Of a stretch of DNA of 64,000 nt, positions 42,461 through 53,529 are shown piece by piece. The position numbers and the translations under genes were made by a program. The DNA is from Flaccisagitta enflata. Its lineage: Eukaryota > Chaetognatha > Sagittoidea > Aphragmophora. Under the pieces are notes generated by a model. It saw only the letters and a list, made by a program, of their open reading frames with translations, did no database searches and was not told the origin of the DNA. Where the stretch lies: assembly GCA_965153355.1 (NCBI GenBank), contig OZ231128.1, forward strand, positions 13,764,001-13,828,000, read 5' to 3'. Every line of letters begins with the position of its first letter. The first letter of the stretch is position 1.

Positions 42461-42632
42461 CTAGGCCGGATACACAGCTACCCCAGTCGCGTGAGGGTGG
42501 GCAGGGGCAGTATTTGACTTAACAGAGCATTTGGACAGGAGCAGTGAAGCCAAAAACATAAAAAAAGCAAAATGGGGACCGACCGACCAATAGGCGGACA
42601 AAACGGGGTGTAGAGTCACGTAGCATGCGACT
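42461..42632 (+). repeat. Short hairpin element inside the 32-bp minisatellite
   Basis: Left flank ends CAACAAAA and right flank begins AAATCGTCTGG, so the unit interrupted was CAACAAAATCGTCTGG. That fixes the element ends near CTAGGCCGGATACACAGC and GTAGCATGCGACT, with only a short run of A as possible duplication. Confidence 0.88.
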
Positions 42633-42875
42633 AAAAATCGTCTGGTCAACACCATGGGCAACAACACAATTGTCTGGTCAACTGGCCCGAGCGTGAAACC
42701 GGAAGTTTGTTCCGGTTGCGGAAAAAGGGCAGGATCGCCCTAAAACGATAATGGGCTGCTTGGCCTTGACGGTAACGGTATTGAGAAGAAGAAGAAGAAG
42801 AAAAAGAGGAAGAAAAAGAAAAAGAAAAAAAGAAGAAAGAAAAAAAACGATGAAAAGAAGAAAAATTGAAGAAAA

Positions 42876-43072
42876 CAAGGCCGGATACACGGCTACCGAA
42901 GTCGCGTGCGGGTGGGCAGGGGCCGTATTTGAGGTCACTAGACCATTTGGGCTGAAGCGGTGAGGTCCAAAAATAAAAAATCATAAAAAGAGTAAAGTGT
43001 GACCAACAGACCGACCGACAAACCGACCGACCGACCGACAAAGCGGAGTGTAGAATCGCGTAGCACGCGACT
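42876..43072 (+). repeat. Short hairpin element, complete reference copy
   Basis: CAAGGCCGGATACACGGCTA, AGTCGCGTGCGGGTGGGC (42900 on), TTGGGCTGAAGCGGTGAGG, a (GACC)n tract, and GCGTAGCACGCGACT. The segment AGTCGCGTGC near the 5' end is the exact reverse complement of the last ten bases GCACGCGACT (43063-43072). Confidence 0.9.
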
Positions 43073-43109
43073 AAAAAGAAAAAAAGAAGAAATAAAAGAA
43101 ATAAAAGAG

Positions 43110-43173
<64 letters not shown>

Positions 43174-43732
43174 GACCCGTCCCGTCCCGTCCCGTCCCCG
43201 ACACGATATTACAATGAATTGCATCGCTACGCCACGTGGCGGAAAATGGCGTTGTTGCGACGTCCACGGGATTGAGGTTTACCGCAGTGTCACGCTCGAC
43301 CCAGCTGGTCAAGTAGACAACAACAAAATCGTCTGGTCAACAACATGTACAACATAAAAATCATCTGGTCAACAAAATGGACAACGAAAAAGAATTTTCT
43401 GGTCAACAACGTAGACAACTACAAAATTGCCTGGTCAAGTGGACAACAACAAAATCGTCTGGTCAACAACATGGACAACAACAGAATCGACTGGTCAACA
43501 ATGTGGACAACAACAAAATCGTCTGGTCAACAACGTGGACAACAGCAAAATTGTCTGGTCAACAACGTGGACAACAAAAAAATTGTCTGGTCATCAACGA
43601 GGACGACAGCAAAGTCGTCTGGTCAACAATATGGACAACAGCAAAATTGTCTAGTCAAGAACGAAGGCAGCAACAAAATCGTCTGGTCAAGAACGTGGAC
43701 AACAACAAAATCGTCTGGTTTTTCCTGATTAT

Positions 43733-43985
43733 AAGAGAATGGACCAAAAGACTACAGCACAAATAAGGATCAACAAAATCTTTTGGTTTGTTCTGATTTT
43801 AAAAGAATTAAATGGTACAAACAGTGCAGGGAAAAAATGATATTGTGTGAACTGGTCTGGTCTGGTCGGGACTGGTGTGATCTGGTGTGGTCTAGTGAGG
43901 TCTGGGGGGATTTGAAGAACAAAATTATAAAAAAAAAAAGGGCAATCTGCCTTTTCAAATCGACTGTTTTACCGTTAATTTGCAC
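43733..43985. other. Short intergenic stretch with a GGTCTGGTGTG-type repeat
   Basis: Imperfect 10-bp units CTGGTCTGGT/CTGGTGTGAT at 43850-43910; nothing else. Confidence 0.5.
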
Positions 43986-43997
43986 CTGTCCGTCCGA

Positions 43998-44225
43998 CAA
44001 CCTGTCTGTCTGTCTGTCTGTCTTTCTGTCTGCCTCTCTGACTGTCTGTCTGTCTGTCCGTCTGTGTCTTTCTCTGTTTCTATCTCTTTCTGTTAGTCTC
44101 TCTGTCTCTCATTTTCTTAGTCTACCTGTCTACCAGTCTCCAACTCCAAGTCTCTGTGTCTAGCTCTGTGTGTCTGTATGTCTGTGTGTCTGTCTGTCTG
44201 TCTGTCTATCTGTCTTTCTTTTTAT
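43998..44225. repeat. Degenerate (TGTC)n microsatellite
   Basis: TGTC/TCTC with many substitutions. Confidence 0.85.
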
Positions 44226-44442
44226 CTCCTTTCTCTCTCCTCACTTCACTCACTACCGGGAAATCCCCACGTGTTTAGGCCTCTTTTTTTTCTCTCCGCT
44301 TGCTTTTTTGAATCCTACCATGCGTTATTTAGGTGCATTTACTGACCTTCTCCCTACTTAACCCTGTTGGCCCTCCACTGCCAGGAAACGTCTTTTTGGG
44401 CTTCTTTCTGTGATTCCATCCATGAGCTTTTTCGACCCTACC

Positions 44443-44480
<38 letters not shown>

Positions 44481-44700
44481 TCAGACAAATAAATGCACAT
44501 TTCATGTTATACTTGTTTACCATATCTAAGATTGTCATTGTGGTCTACCAACCACGTTATGTGTGAAACTACAAATTTTTAATAGCTGTTTTTTTTTCAA
44601 CAAGAAATAAATGTTAAATCATCATATTTTGTAAGAAATAAAAAGAATCTTCTAATCCATGCCCCTCTCTTACCTTCTTCTTCTCCTTCTCCTTCTCCGT
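44226..44700. other. Intergenic stretch
   Basis: Contains a short (GA)n tract at 44441-44476. No gene supported. Confidence 0.45.
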
Positions 44701-44715
44701 CCGTCCCCCCCCTGG

Positions 44716-45262
44716 ACTCAAACCCCAGCCAGGAGGCCCAAATCCCAGCCTGGAGGCCCAAATCCCGACCTGGAGGCCCAAATTCCAACCTTGAGGCCCA
44801 AATCCCAACCTCGAGGCCAAAATCCCAGCCTCGAGGACAAAATCCCAGCCTCAAGGCCCAAATCCCAGCCTCGAGGCTCAAATCTCAGCCTCAAGGCTCA
44901 CATCCTAGTCTCCAGGCCCACATCCTAGTCTCTAGGCCCAAATCCCAGCCTTGAGGCCCAAATCCTGGTCTCGAGGCCCAAATCCTTGTCTTGAGGCTCA
45001 AATCCCAGCCTCAAAGCTCAAATCTCAGCATCAAAGCTCAAATTCCAGCCTTAAAGCTCAAATCCCAACCTTGAAGCTCAAATACCACCCTTGAGGCTCA
45101 AATCCCCGCCTCCAGGCCCTAATCCCAGCCTTGAGGCTCTCATAAAATCAGCTTAGGTCATTGGCCCTTTTGGGGCCGCTGCCCCACTAACCACCTCACA
45201 CCCACATACACTTACATAGGGGCAACGGGTACCGCTGACTATCTAACGCTTTTGCGACTATT
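44716..45262. repeat. Fold-back element with the longest ~20-bp core array
   Basis: About 21 units of the GAGGCCCAAATCCCAGCCTC type (44716-45145) are followed by the right arm (CAGCTTAGGTCATTGGCCC, GGGGCCGCTGCCCC) and the tail ending CGCTGACTATCTAACGC and GCGACTATTC. The left arm is not recognisable, so the copy is one-sided or decayed. Confidence 0.75.
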
Positions 45263-45329
45263 CCTTCTTCAATACACAAATTTTCTTCTCTTACTTTTAG
45301 ACTCACGCTTACTCTTGGTTCTCACAGTT

Positions 45330-45600
45330 TCTCTCAACGCACGCACGCACAACTTCGGTTACTCAGCGTCTCCTCAGCTCAGGCCACTCTGGTTTAGAAA
45401 TGCAACAATACATGCACAATTGCCCACACACACCTTCGGTTATTCAACGCCCATCCATACCAGCTTGTTTTAAAAATGAAACAGTGCATGTAAAAAAAGA
45501 ACTGCACAACTTTGGTTGCTAGGTTTCTCTCCAAACCACCCAGCAATACAAGCACATCCATGCACAAACACAGACAAAACTTTGATCTCTTCATATTTTT
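45330..45600. repeat. ~90-bp tandem repeat, three diverged copies
   Basis: CACAACTTCGGTTACTCAGCG, CACACCTTCGGTTATTCAACG and CACAACTTTGGTTGCTAGG start successive units that share GCAACAATACATGCACAA-like sequence. Confidence 0.65.
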
Positions 45601-45642
45601 TTTGTTTTTGTACCGATGATTTCTCAGCATGTCTGTGTCTTT

Positions 45643-45754
45643 AGTTGCGGATACATGACTCTATACCATGCTGGGTTGGTTGATCAATCCATCCATTTTG
45701 CAGTACCACCCAGGCCCAACTGTCACCAACTTTGGGCCCTTGTATCTGGCCTTG
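45643..45754 (-). repeat. Short hairpin element, shortened minus-strand copy
   Basis: AGTTGCGGATACATGACTC at the hairpin end, GGTTGGTTGATC, then CCTTGTATCTGGCCTTG. Confidence 0.65.
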
Positions 45755-46205
45755 TTTTGTCTGTTCCCTTTTATCTTTACTCTATCTGTTGCATGTTGTG
45801 ACTGCTTTCTGTTATTGTCTGTCCTTTATACTTTCCAAAATTATCTCATGCTTTCTTTAATCTATTGTCTGTTCCTCAATGCCGGCCCCCTTATGTCCTA
45901 TTTCAAAAATACTCAACCCTTTGTATTGTATTGTATTGTATTTGGCAAATGAGGTGGTTAGTAAATTAATAAAATCGGTAAAAGAAAGACCAAGATAAAA
46001 TTACAAAGTACTAAAAGCACCATCTGCTATGGAATGCTAAAAAAAAATCCGTAGAATTGTTTCCGTTGAGGTCCACAAAGCTTAACGATGTTAAAAAAAA
46101 AAACAAAAACAAAACTAAAAATAAACTAAAAATCCACGGCCATTTCGTCAGAACTTGTAGCAACAGGATAAAAAAGAATGTCATAGGGCCTGTACACTCC
46201 CTCTT
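45755..46205. other. Intergenic stretch without recognised feature
   Basis: AT-rich; short TTGTA direct repeats near 45921-45940. No gene supported. Confidence 0.45.
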
Positions 46206-46211
46206 TTTTTA

Positions 46212-46296
46212 AGTCGGTCGGTCGGTAACGCTTTATCTTTTTTTCGCCGCTCCTGCCCACCCGCACGCGACTAAGGTAGCCGTGTATCCATCCTTG
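46212..46296 (-). repeat. Short hairpin element, deleted minus-strand copy
   Basis: AGTCGGTCGGTCGGTAACGC then GCTCCTGCCCACCCGCACGC and CCGTGTATCCATCCTTG. TTTA lies on both sides. Confidence 0.7.
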
Positions 46297-46429
46297 TTTA
46301 TCTCTTGTTTTCATTGCTTCTTAATGTTGTATCTTTGGCACGCTAAAGCTTTTGCGCACTTTCCATTGATTTTTGGGCAATTATGAATTGGCTTTGAAAT
46401 AGCAAACCTTCTCCCTCCCGTTTCATATT

Positions 46430-46700
46430 TTTGAAATCTCAGCATTACGTGCTCTCGCCTTTGATTGTCAGCCCCTTATTATCATTTCCCCCCTCTTATG
46501 TTTCGTTTCAAAAAGGCCCAAGCTTCTGTGCTGTCAACTTTGATTGTCTGTCCCGCGTCGTCTCCGTTCCGCCCCTCCACCATTTGTCTGTCTGCTCATT
46601 CAAAACATTCGAGCCATTCCAGCCGGCAGTTACTTTTGGCGCGATACACTTCCGCAATTCCAGTCGGCAGTTACTTTTGGCGCGATACACTTGCGCACTT
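46430..46700. repeat. Local tandem duplications
   Basis: A 46-bp unit with GGCAGTTACTTTTGGCGCGA occurs at about 46611 and 46657. A looser pair starting at TTTGATTGTC lies at 46460 and 46539. Confidence 0.75.
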
Positions 46701-46862
46701 CCTCACTCAAGTTTCATAAGAAAGAGCTAACAACCAAATGCGATGGACGAGTCTGCTTTCCTGCTTGCCTTTTTGCTTCATTCCTGCTGCCATCTTGCTT
46801 CAGGGGCAGAGGAAACAAGGTCAACACCCATAGGTCGCCTGCTGTCAGTCAATCTAAAATTA

Positions 46863-46910
46863 AACAAGGCCGGATACATGGCTACTACTCGACTCTTGAA
46901 ATAAAAAAGC
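46863..46910 (+). repeat. Short hairpin element 5' fragment
   Basis: AACAAGGCCGGATACATGGC and a few more bases, then unrelated sequence. Confidence 0.6.
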
Positions 46911-47061
46911 CGCATATTTAAAAGGCAGATTTTCAAATTAGATTTCAAAATAAATAACTAGAATCTTAGACCGTTAGAAACCTCTTAGATCTTTCATTAT
47001 TTAGAAGTGGTATAAGAAAGAGTAGAAACATTGCCATTTATCAGTTTGCAATCCCATTGAA

Positions 47062-47241
47062 CAAGGCCGGATACACGGCAAACTAGTCGCGGACAGTTGG
47101 GCAGGAGCAGTAACGCAAAAACTGCTCGGAATTTGAAAATGTGACGGACGGACGGATGGATGGACGGACCGACGGACCTACCGACGGACCTACCGACCTA
47201 CCGACCGGCATGGCAAGGTGTAGAGTCGCGTGTCCGCGACT
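47062..47241 (+). repeat. Short hairpin element, GGACA subfamily, complete copy
   Basis: The 5' block here is AGTCGCGGACA (47085-47095) and the 3' end is TGTCCGCGACT (47231-47241), the exact reverse complement. The other subfamily has GTGC in both places. The GACC tract is GGACGGACGGATGGATGG. Confidence 0.88.
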
Positions 47242-47429
47242 AAAATTGAGCATTTTTACCAACTAGAAGATCACTCTGACAAGCTCTAACCCCTAAACCG
47301 TTTGAGATACAGATCTGGGATTGGTCTAGAATGAAAGAAAATTCGAAAATCTTTAAAATCCTTTCAACAAACAAGATGATTTTTTTTGTCTTTTTCATCA
47401 ACCCAAAATAGGGAGCGGCTTTTTTTTTT

Positions 47430-47627
47430 AGTCGAGTAGTTTCGAAGTCGTGTGCAGGTGGGCAGGGGCAATGATAAAAAAGGCTGATGAAGTTTCTGGA
47501 CAGGAGCAGAAATGCGCAAAACGCCCGTAAACGCCAAAAAAGCAAAGCGTGATGGACTGAGAGACCAATGCAATAAACCAACTGACCGACGGACATAGCG
47601 GGTTATAGAGTCGCGTGCACGCTACTA
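47430..47627 (+). repeat. Short hairpin element, 5'-shortened plus-strand copy
   Basis: AAGTCGTGTGCAGGTGGGCA to GAGTCGCGTGCACGCTACT; the AAGGCCGGATACAC start is missing. Confidence 0.8.
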
Positions 47628-47869
47628 ACAATGAATCAACAAAATAGAGTTGATGACATACTTGATACATATCTAACACACCTACAAGACATCACAAACT
47701 TAAAAGATCATAGTTGGGGACATATCTTAAAATTCTTTACACTTTTTATACTTGATTACTCCCGAATAAACTTAAAAATAGTTACCGACTAAGAATAGAC
47801 TGATGGTTGACATTGTATGGATACGCCCGAAAGGACAAAAAAAAAAACCAAGGAGATGAAAATCAGGGC

Positions 47870-48148
47870 TGAAATCTACCCTCTCAGGCTTGAAATCTGC
47901 CCTCTCATGCCTTGAATCTCAGAGGGCCTGAGAGGGCAGATTTCAAGGCCTGAGATGTCAGATTCAAGGTCTGAGAGGGTAGATTTCAGGCCTGAGAGGG
48001 TATATTTTAGTCCTGAGAGGGAAAATTTCTGGCCTGAGAGGGCCTGAGAGGGGGACGAACGAACGAACAAACAAACGAATGAATGAACAAACGAGCGAAA
48101 TTCCCTTGCGTTCTACAGGACTTTGTCTCCTCCGGGGCCGCTGCCCAA
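47870..48148. repeat. Fold-back element whose core array switches strand
   Basis: The ~20-bp core runs as CTGAAATCTGCCCTCTCAGG up to about 47925, then as its reverse complement (CCTGAGAGGGCAGATTTCA) to about 48045. The right arm (TTCTACAGGACTTTG, GGGGCCGCTGCCC) shows the uninterrupted form of the site that carries an insert at 6653. Confidence 0.75.
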
Positions 48149-48464
48149 AAAGCCTCCATGTACACCACTTCATGTTCAACCTTCTCATCGTATTCCTCCT
48201 CCTCCGCCTCCTCTTTCTCCCTATCTACTCGCCCTCTCCGTATGTCCATCCTCTTCCTCCTCCTACCCCTCCTCTTTCTCCCTTTCTACTCACCCTTTAT
48301 CCATCCTCTTTTCACGCGATTTATTGAATTAATTAATGAGTTGCCCTGATTCCGGGATTCGTGGTGGAGATTTGGTTTCATTGGGTATCTATGTCAGTAA
48401 TTGCTAAAGGGATCGATTCCACTTTTGGTGACAGTTGCACTTGCGACTTGTTTCACTCGTAAAA
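48149..48464. other. Intergenic stretch, partly pyrimidine-rich
   Basis: CTCCTCCTCC-rich at 48185-48310; no gene supported. Confidence 0.45.
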
Positions 48465-48616
48465 GGGCGTGTTTCTAGTGACGGCCAAAAACGCGTTTGT
48501 TTCCGATGAACGCGTTTACAGCGTGAACACGTTTTCATAAATTTCAACCGTCCCACGAGGGAGTGAGCGAAGTCAGTGAGCGAGCCCGTAAACGGAGCGC
48601 AGCGAGAGACGACGCT
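48465..48616 (+). mobile_element. ~270-bp MITE, 5' half only, copy 3
   Basis: Starts GGGCGTGTTTCTAGTGACGG and matches copy 1 up to AACGGAGCG, then stops where the (ATTC)n tract begins. Confidence 0.75.
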
Positions 48617-48875
48617 ACCGATTCATTCATTCATTCATTCATTCATTCATTCATTCATTCTTTCATTCATTCCTTCATTTATTCATTCATTCATTCATTC
48701 ATTCATTCATTCATTCATTCATTCATTCATTCATTCATTCATTCATTCATTCATACATGCATGCATGCATGCATGCATTCATTCGTTCATTCATTCATTC
48801 ATTCATTCATTCATTCATTCATTCATTCATTCATTCATTCATTCATTCATTCATTCATTCATTCATTCATTCATT
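48617..48875. repeat. (ATTC)n microsatellite
   Basis: About 255 bp of ATTC with a short ATGC run near 48755. Confidence 0.95.
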
Positions 48876-48959
48876 TGACGATGAGATGAACCCTCCGATG
48901 CCCGACATTCTAAGCGCAGTTCTCACGATTCAATTACCATTTTATGCTCCATCTCCTCC

Positions 48960-49055
48960 TCAGCTTATCCTGCTCATCCCGCTCATCCTCATCCTCATCC
49001 TCATCCTCATCCTCATTCTCATCCTCATCCTCATCCTCATCCTCAACCTCATCTC
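48960..49055. repeat. (CATCCT)n short tandem
   Basis: About 13 hexamers with few changes. Confidence 0.9.
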
Positions 49056-49555
49056 AGCTTTCTCTCTCTATTGTTTTCGCGATCGCCCTTATCAACGCCT
49101 TTAAAGCCTTGATTAGAGCCACAAAAACCGCGATAAAACAATAAAACGAACCATTTATGTCTCAGATAGAGATAGAGAGGAACACGGTCAACAGGCCTTG
49201 GTTGCGTGCTTTGGTGAAAAAAAAATTCCTTTCTCAAGTTGGTCGGTCTCAACGTGATAGCCTCAAATAATGATAAGGTCCATTTGACATATGGTGACGC
49301 ACGGTAAGGATCTCTTATATTTATGAATTGTCGGAATATATAACTTCCAACACTTACCCCTACATTACTTACAACACTTAGCCTAAGTTTCTAGCAACAC
49401 TTTCCCCTAGACCCTAATTACTTACAACATTTACCCCCTAGGCCCCAATTGTTGTTAGTAACAACTCGCTACCCCCCCCCCCAAAAAAAAAAAACAAAAA
49501 ACAAAAACAAAAACAAAAACAAAAACAAAAACAAAATTGGGTTTGAGATATGAAA
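49056..49555. other. Intergenic stretch
   Basis: TTACAACACTTA/TTACCCCTA-type short repeats at 49350-49470 and a (CAAAAA)n tract at 49490-49535. No gene supported. Confidence 0.45.
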
Positions 49556-49557
49556 TA

Positions 49558-50552
49558 CAGTGCGACTCATAAAAAAGGTTACAACTTTCATTTTAATTTT
49601 GCATCATAAAATTCAACAAATCAAATTGTTATTCATGAGCATTTTAAAGAGCTGCCAAAAATGAACAATTTGCCACCAGTCCCATCGAATTTTATCAATT
49701 TGTTTAGATTTTATGTTAAAATGAAGACAAATGTTTTATAACCTATGTGAGAAAACAACAGATTTTCTTTCACAGTTTTAAGAGGACAAATTTTACTAAA
49801 ACTGTTGTAATTTCTAAATGAATTGAGCTAACAACTCCAGAAACAGCTCAAATGACAGATTTTTTGAAGAGCTTTCTTAATGTAATGGATTTTGATAGGT
49901 TTTCACATGATTTAAACTTTTATGAATAACAAAAGAAATATTTTTTTCATCACACAAATTTCAAAAATGACTGATCTTTTTCCCCCACTATAATATCCAT
50001 GTTTGAAAAGGAGAAAGTAAAAAAAATTGGTGACCATTTGAAAGATTTTCAAAAGATCTTTCATTCTAGACCAATCCCAACCTCCTAGCTTCACTTGTTT
50101 GGAAATGACAATCAATTGAAGTTATTGGGTACATTTTGTGATGATACCCCGTTTCAAACAAGGAAATTGATACCTTTCAGTCTTTCCCTTACTACGTTAA
50201 AACGAATTGAGCTAGAAATGAGGGATTGGCAGCAAATGAAAGCTCTTTTGAATATCTTTCAATTAATCTATGATTTTAATTGATTTCCTGTACTGCAAAT
50301 GATGAAAATCAAATGACAAAGATCCCTTCTTCATATTTTTTGAAGAATTTACAGTTCAAACACAGATTTTGACACTATTACCTTTTTTTTATCATAAAAG
50401 CTGAAAGAATTGGTAAAAACTGGTGGGATTTGTGACATTGGCTTCATCTGATGATACTCTTTCCATTTCTCACAATAGAATTAATGATAAGTTATTTTTT
50501 TTATTACAAATATCTCTTAAAACAACTGTAACCTTTTTTATGGTTCGCAGTG
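49558..50552. mobile_element. 995-bp mariner/Tc1-like non-autonomous element
   Basis: Terminal inverted repeats of at least 26 bp (49558-49583 and 50527-50552) share CATAAAAAAGGTTACA and differ at three positions; outer ends are CAGTGCGA and CACTGCGA. TA flanks the element on both sides (49556-49557, 50553-50554), as known for Tc1/mariner. The interior is AT-rich with no transposase frame, so it is a large MITE or decayed element. Confidence 0.75.
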
Positions 50553-50748
50553 TATGAGACAGCTGTCGGTTGAATGATGAGCTAAGAGCTACCGTCAATA
50601 TTTTGTAATTTGACTATTTTGACAAAATATGCCGTCAACATTTTTTTTGTCATCTGTCCGTCTATCTGCTCCTGTATATCTATCTGCCTGTATCTCTGTC
50701 CATCTATTGATTTCATTAGATCTTCTCTTTTTATCTTTCTCCTTTTTG

Positions 50749-50754
<6 letters not shown>

Positions 50755-50826
<72 letters not shown>
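50755..50826. repeat. (CT)n microsatellite
   Basis: About 70 bp of CT. Confidence 0.95.
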
Positions 50827-50829
<3 letters not shown>

Positions 50830-50934
50830 GAGTTTGTGTGACTCTTCCCCACTTTTCGCTGTTGGAACTAAATCCTGGCTGACCGTAAATTAGGGAGATA
50901 ACGAGAGAGTAAAAGGAGACATTATTGCCACTTG

Positions 50935-51710
<776 letters not shown>

Positions 51711-52172
51711 ACTGTTGTCGTTATCATTTTTGTTTTTGTTTTTGCCTTTTTTGTTTTTTGTTTTTTTGTTTGTGTTATAGATGATCACGTTTTGAATATT
51801 CTTGTCACTGTTGTTCAAGTTTCTGTTGCTATAACGGTCGTTACCTCCCACTGCTCGGTGCAAGTTATATTAACGGCCTCAGGGCAACAAAAACAAAAGC
51901 TCAATCGTCTCTTCAGAGTTCCTCATTTTTTTTTCTTTCTAAAAGTATGCTTTTGTTATTGTCTTTTCACTTTTAACTCTGTTCCGTGTTTACTGTTATG
52001 TATTTTTTTCCGTCCCATCACGCCCTCTGTTGAGTCTTGACTGCAGGGGATGAAGAGAAGAAACAAAAACAAAAGTTTTTAACAAACGCTTTAAGAGAAA
52101 AAATTATCCAATAAATGCCTCAGTTATCCTTGGATGTGACAGGAGTTGCCTACAAAAAAGGAAAACATTTTT
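51711..52172. other. Intergenic stretch without recognised feature
   Basis: T-rich left part, then mixed sequence. No gene supported. Confidence 0.45.
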
Positions 52173-53317
52173 AGTCGCGTGCTACGCGACTCTACACCCC
52201 GCTTTGTCGGTCCGTCCCACTGTGGGCTGCATTGTGCGCTAGGTGGCTCATTGGGGATTAACGTTACATCTTTTCCATTATATTGTTCCTTATGAAATAT
52301 ACACAGTGAGAAACATTTTTCTGCATATTTTCAGATGTTATGAAACTATTTATATCCAATATTGACTCAATTTTATTGGATTAAGAGCTTTATGAGTTTA
52401 GGGTACAAAAGAAGAGAAATTTGAAAAAATTAAGTGAAAAATACTGCTAAACTCACTTACATTTGGTATTTAAATAGTCTAATGTTTTGACCAAATCAAT
52501 TAAATTTTTGTCTTTGTTCAATAAGATTCCTTAATAAGGTGCTCAAAAAAAATCATTTTTTTGCTCATTTAGCTCATTTTGCTCATTTTTCTTCCAATCA
52601 AATAAAGATTTTTACTTTCATCCACATAATAACTTGTCCATTTCAGGCCAAGAAAATTGCAATTTGGACGTTGAAGGCCCGGTTGAGCCATAGCATTCTG
52701 GATTCAGGAACCCTTGAACTACATTTTGGCATAGGTCGCTCATTGTGCGTCCTTGTGCGATTTTTTATATTTATAGGGTAATAAAACCATGCAAATTAGG
52801 TCAAATATGTAGTAATAGTAGACTGATTTAAAAGTGCTAATAATATAAAAAATAATGATTTTTTAAATTTTTCCAGACATTTAAACATTAATGAAGGAAT
52901 CTAATCTAATATTGAAGAAATCATGAGCTTTTTGTAATCTTAACAGATAATCCAAAAAATTCATTGATTTTTCTTGAAATTTAGCATTTTTCATAGTAAT
53001 GTCCATTTAGGTCGCCTTTTTTCACTCTAAATTGCCATAATCCCTATCATATGGACCGGTAATATATGCTCAAATGCTACCATGACCATTCTACTTAGTT
53101 TGAGCCATATAACAGAGATGAAAATTTTCACCCAAATACCCAAGGAGCCATCTAGCGCAATCCGTGGCCCTTAGTGCGTCCGTCCGTCCGTCACACTTTA
53201 CTTTTTTTGGGTTTTTGGGATTTTTGGCTTCACTGCTCCTGCCTAAATGATCTGGTGACCTCAATTACGGCCCCTGCCCACCCGCACGCGACTGGGGTAG
53301 CCGTGTATCTGGCCTTG
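52173..53317 (-). repeat. Short hairpin element split by a 959-bp MITE
   Basis: The hairpin half (AGTCGCGTGCTACGCGACT, CCCCGCTTTGTCGG) is at 52173-52217; the other half (GTCCGTCCGTCACAC, CACTGCTCCTGCCTAAATG, CCGTGTATCTGGCCTTG) is at 53177-53317. Confidence 0.85.
52218..53176. mobile_element. 959-bp MITE with CACTGTG end and 5-bp duplication (Transib-like), copy 1
   Basis: Imperfect terminal inverted repeats of about 38 bp: left CACTGTGGGCTGCATTGTGC, then GCTAGGTGGCTCATTGGG; right, on the other strand, CACTAAGGGCCACGGATTGC then GCTAGATGGCTCCTTGGG. CGTCC is duplicated at 52213-52217 and 53177-53181. The left end is a perfect CACTGTG heptamer of the kind known at Transib ends. CACTA elements also begin CACT, but usually duplicate 2-3 bp. 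No protein is encoded. Confidence 0.75.
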
Positions 53318-53529
53318 TTGGAGATTACACGGTTTTTATGCCGGTTTTTATGCCGTCGGTCGGTTGGTCGGTTGGTACATGGTCTTCCAGGCCGTTGATT
53401 ACATTCCACCCTCTTCAAAAGCCAAAAGTGATTTCGGTTGTTTAACAGACAAGCTTCCTGTTTGTCCAACTCAGCTTACCTCTGGCCATGTTTGATCCTT
53501 GGATGGCTAGTATACCCCTTCTTTCTTTT

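Larger units (their letters stand above)
42308..43732. repeat. 32-bp minisatellite interrupted by two hairpin elements
   Basis: Unit AACAACGTGGACAACAACAA followed by AATCGTCTGGTC. It occurs at 42308-42460, about 42633-42690 and 43310-43732. The intervals hold hairpin elements at 42461-42632 and 42876-43072, purine-rich sequence and a (CT)n tract (43111-43170). Confidence 0.88.

Noticed and set aside
43310-43732. CRISPR-like array
   Set aside because: The 32-bp units are directly joined without unique spacers and the DNA is eukaryotic.
52218-53176. CACTA (EnSpm) element
   Set aside because: The CACT start fits, but both copies have 5-bp duplications, while CACTA elements usually make 2-3 bp; Transib fits better.
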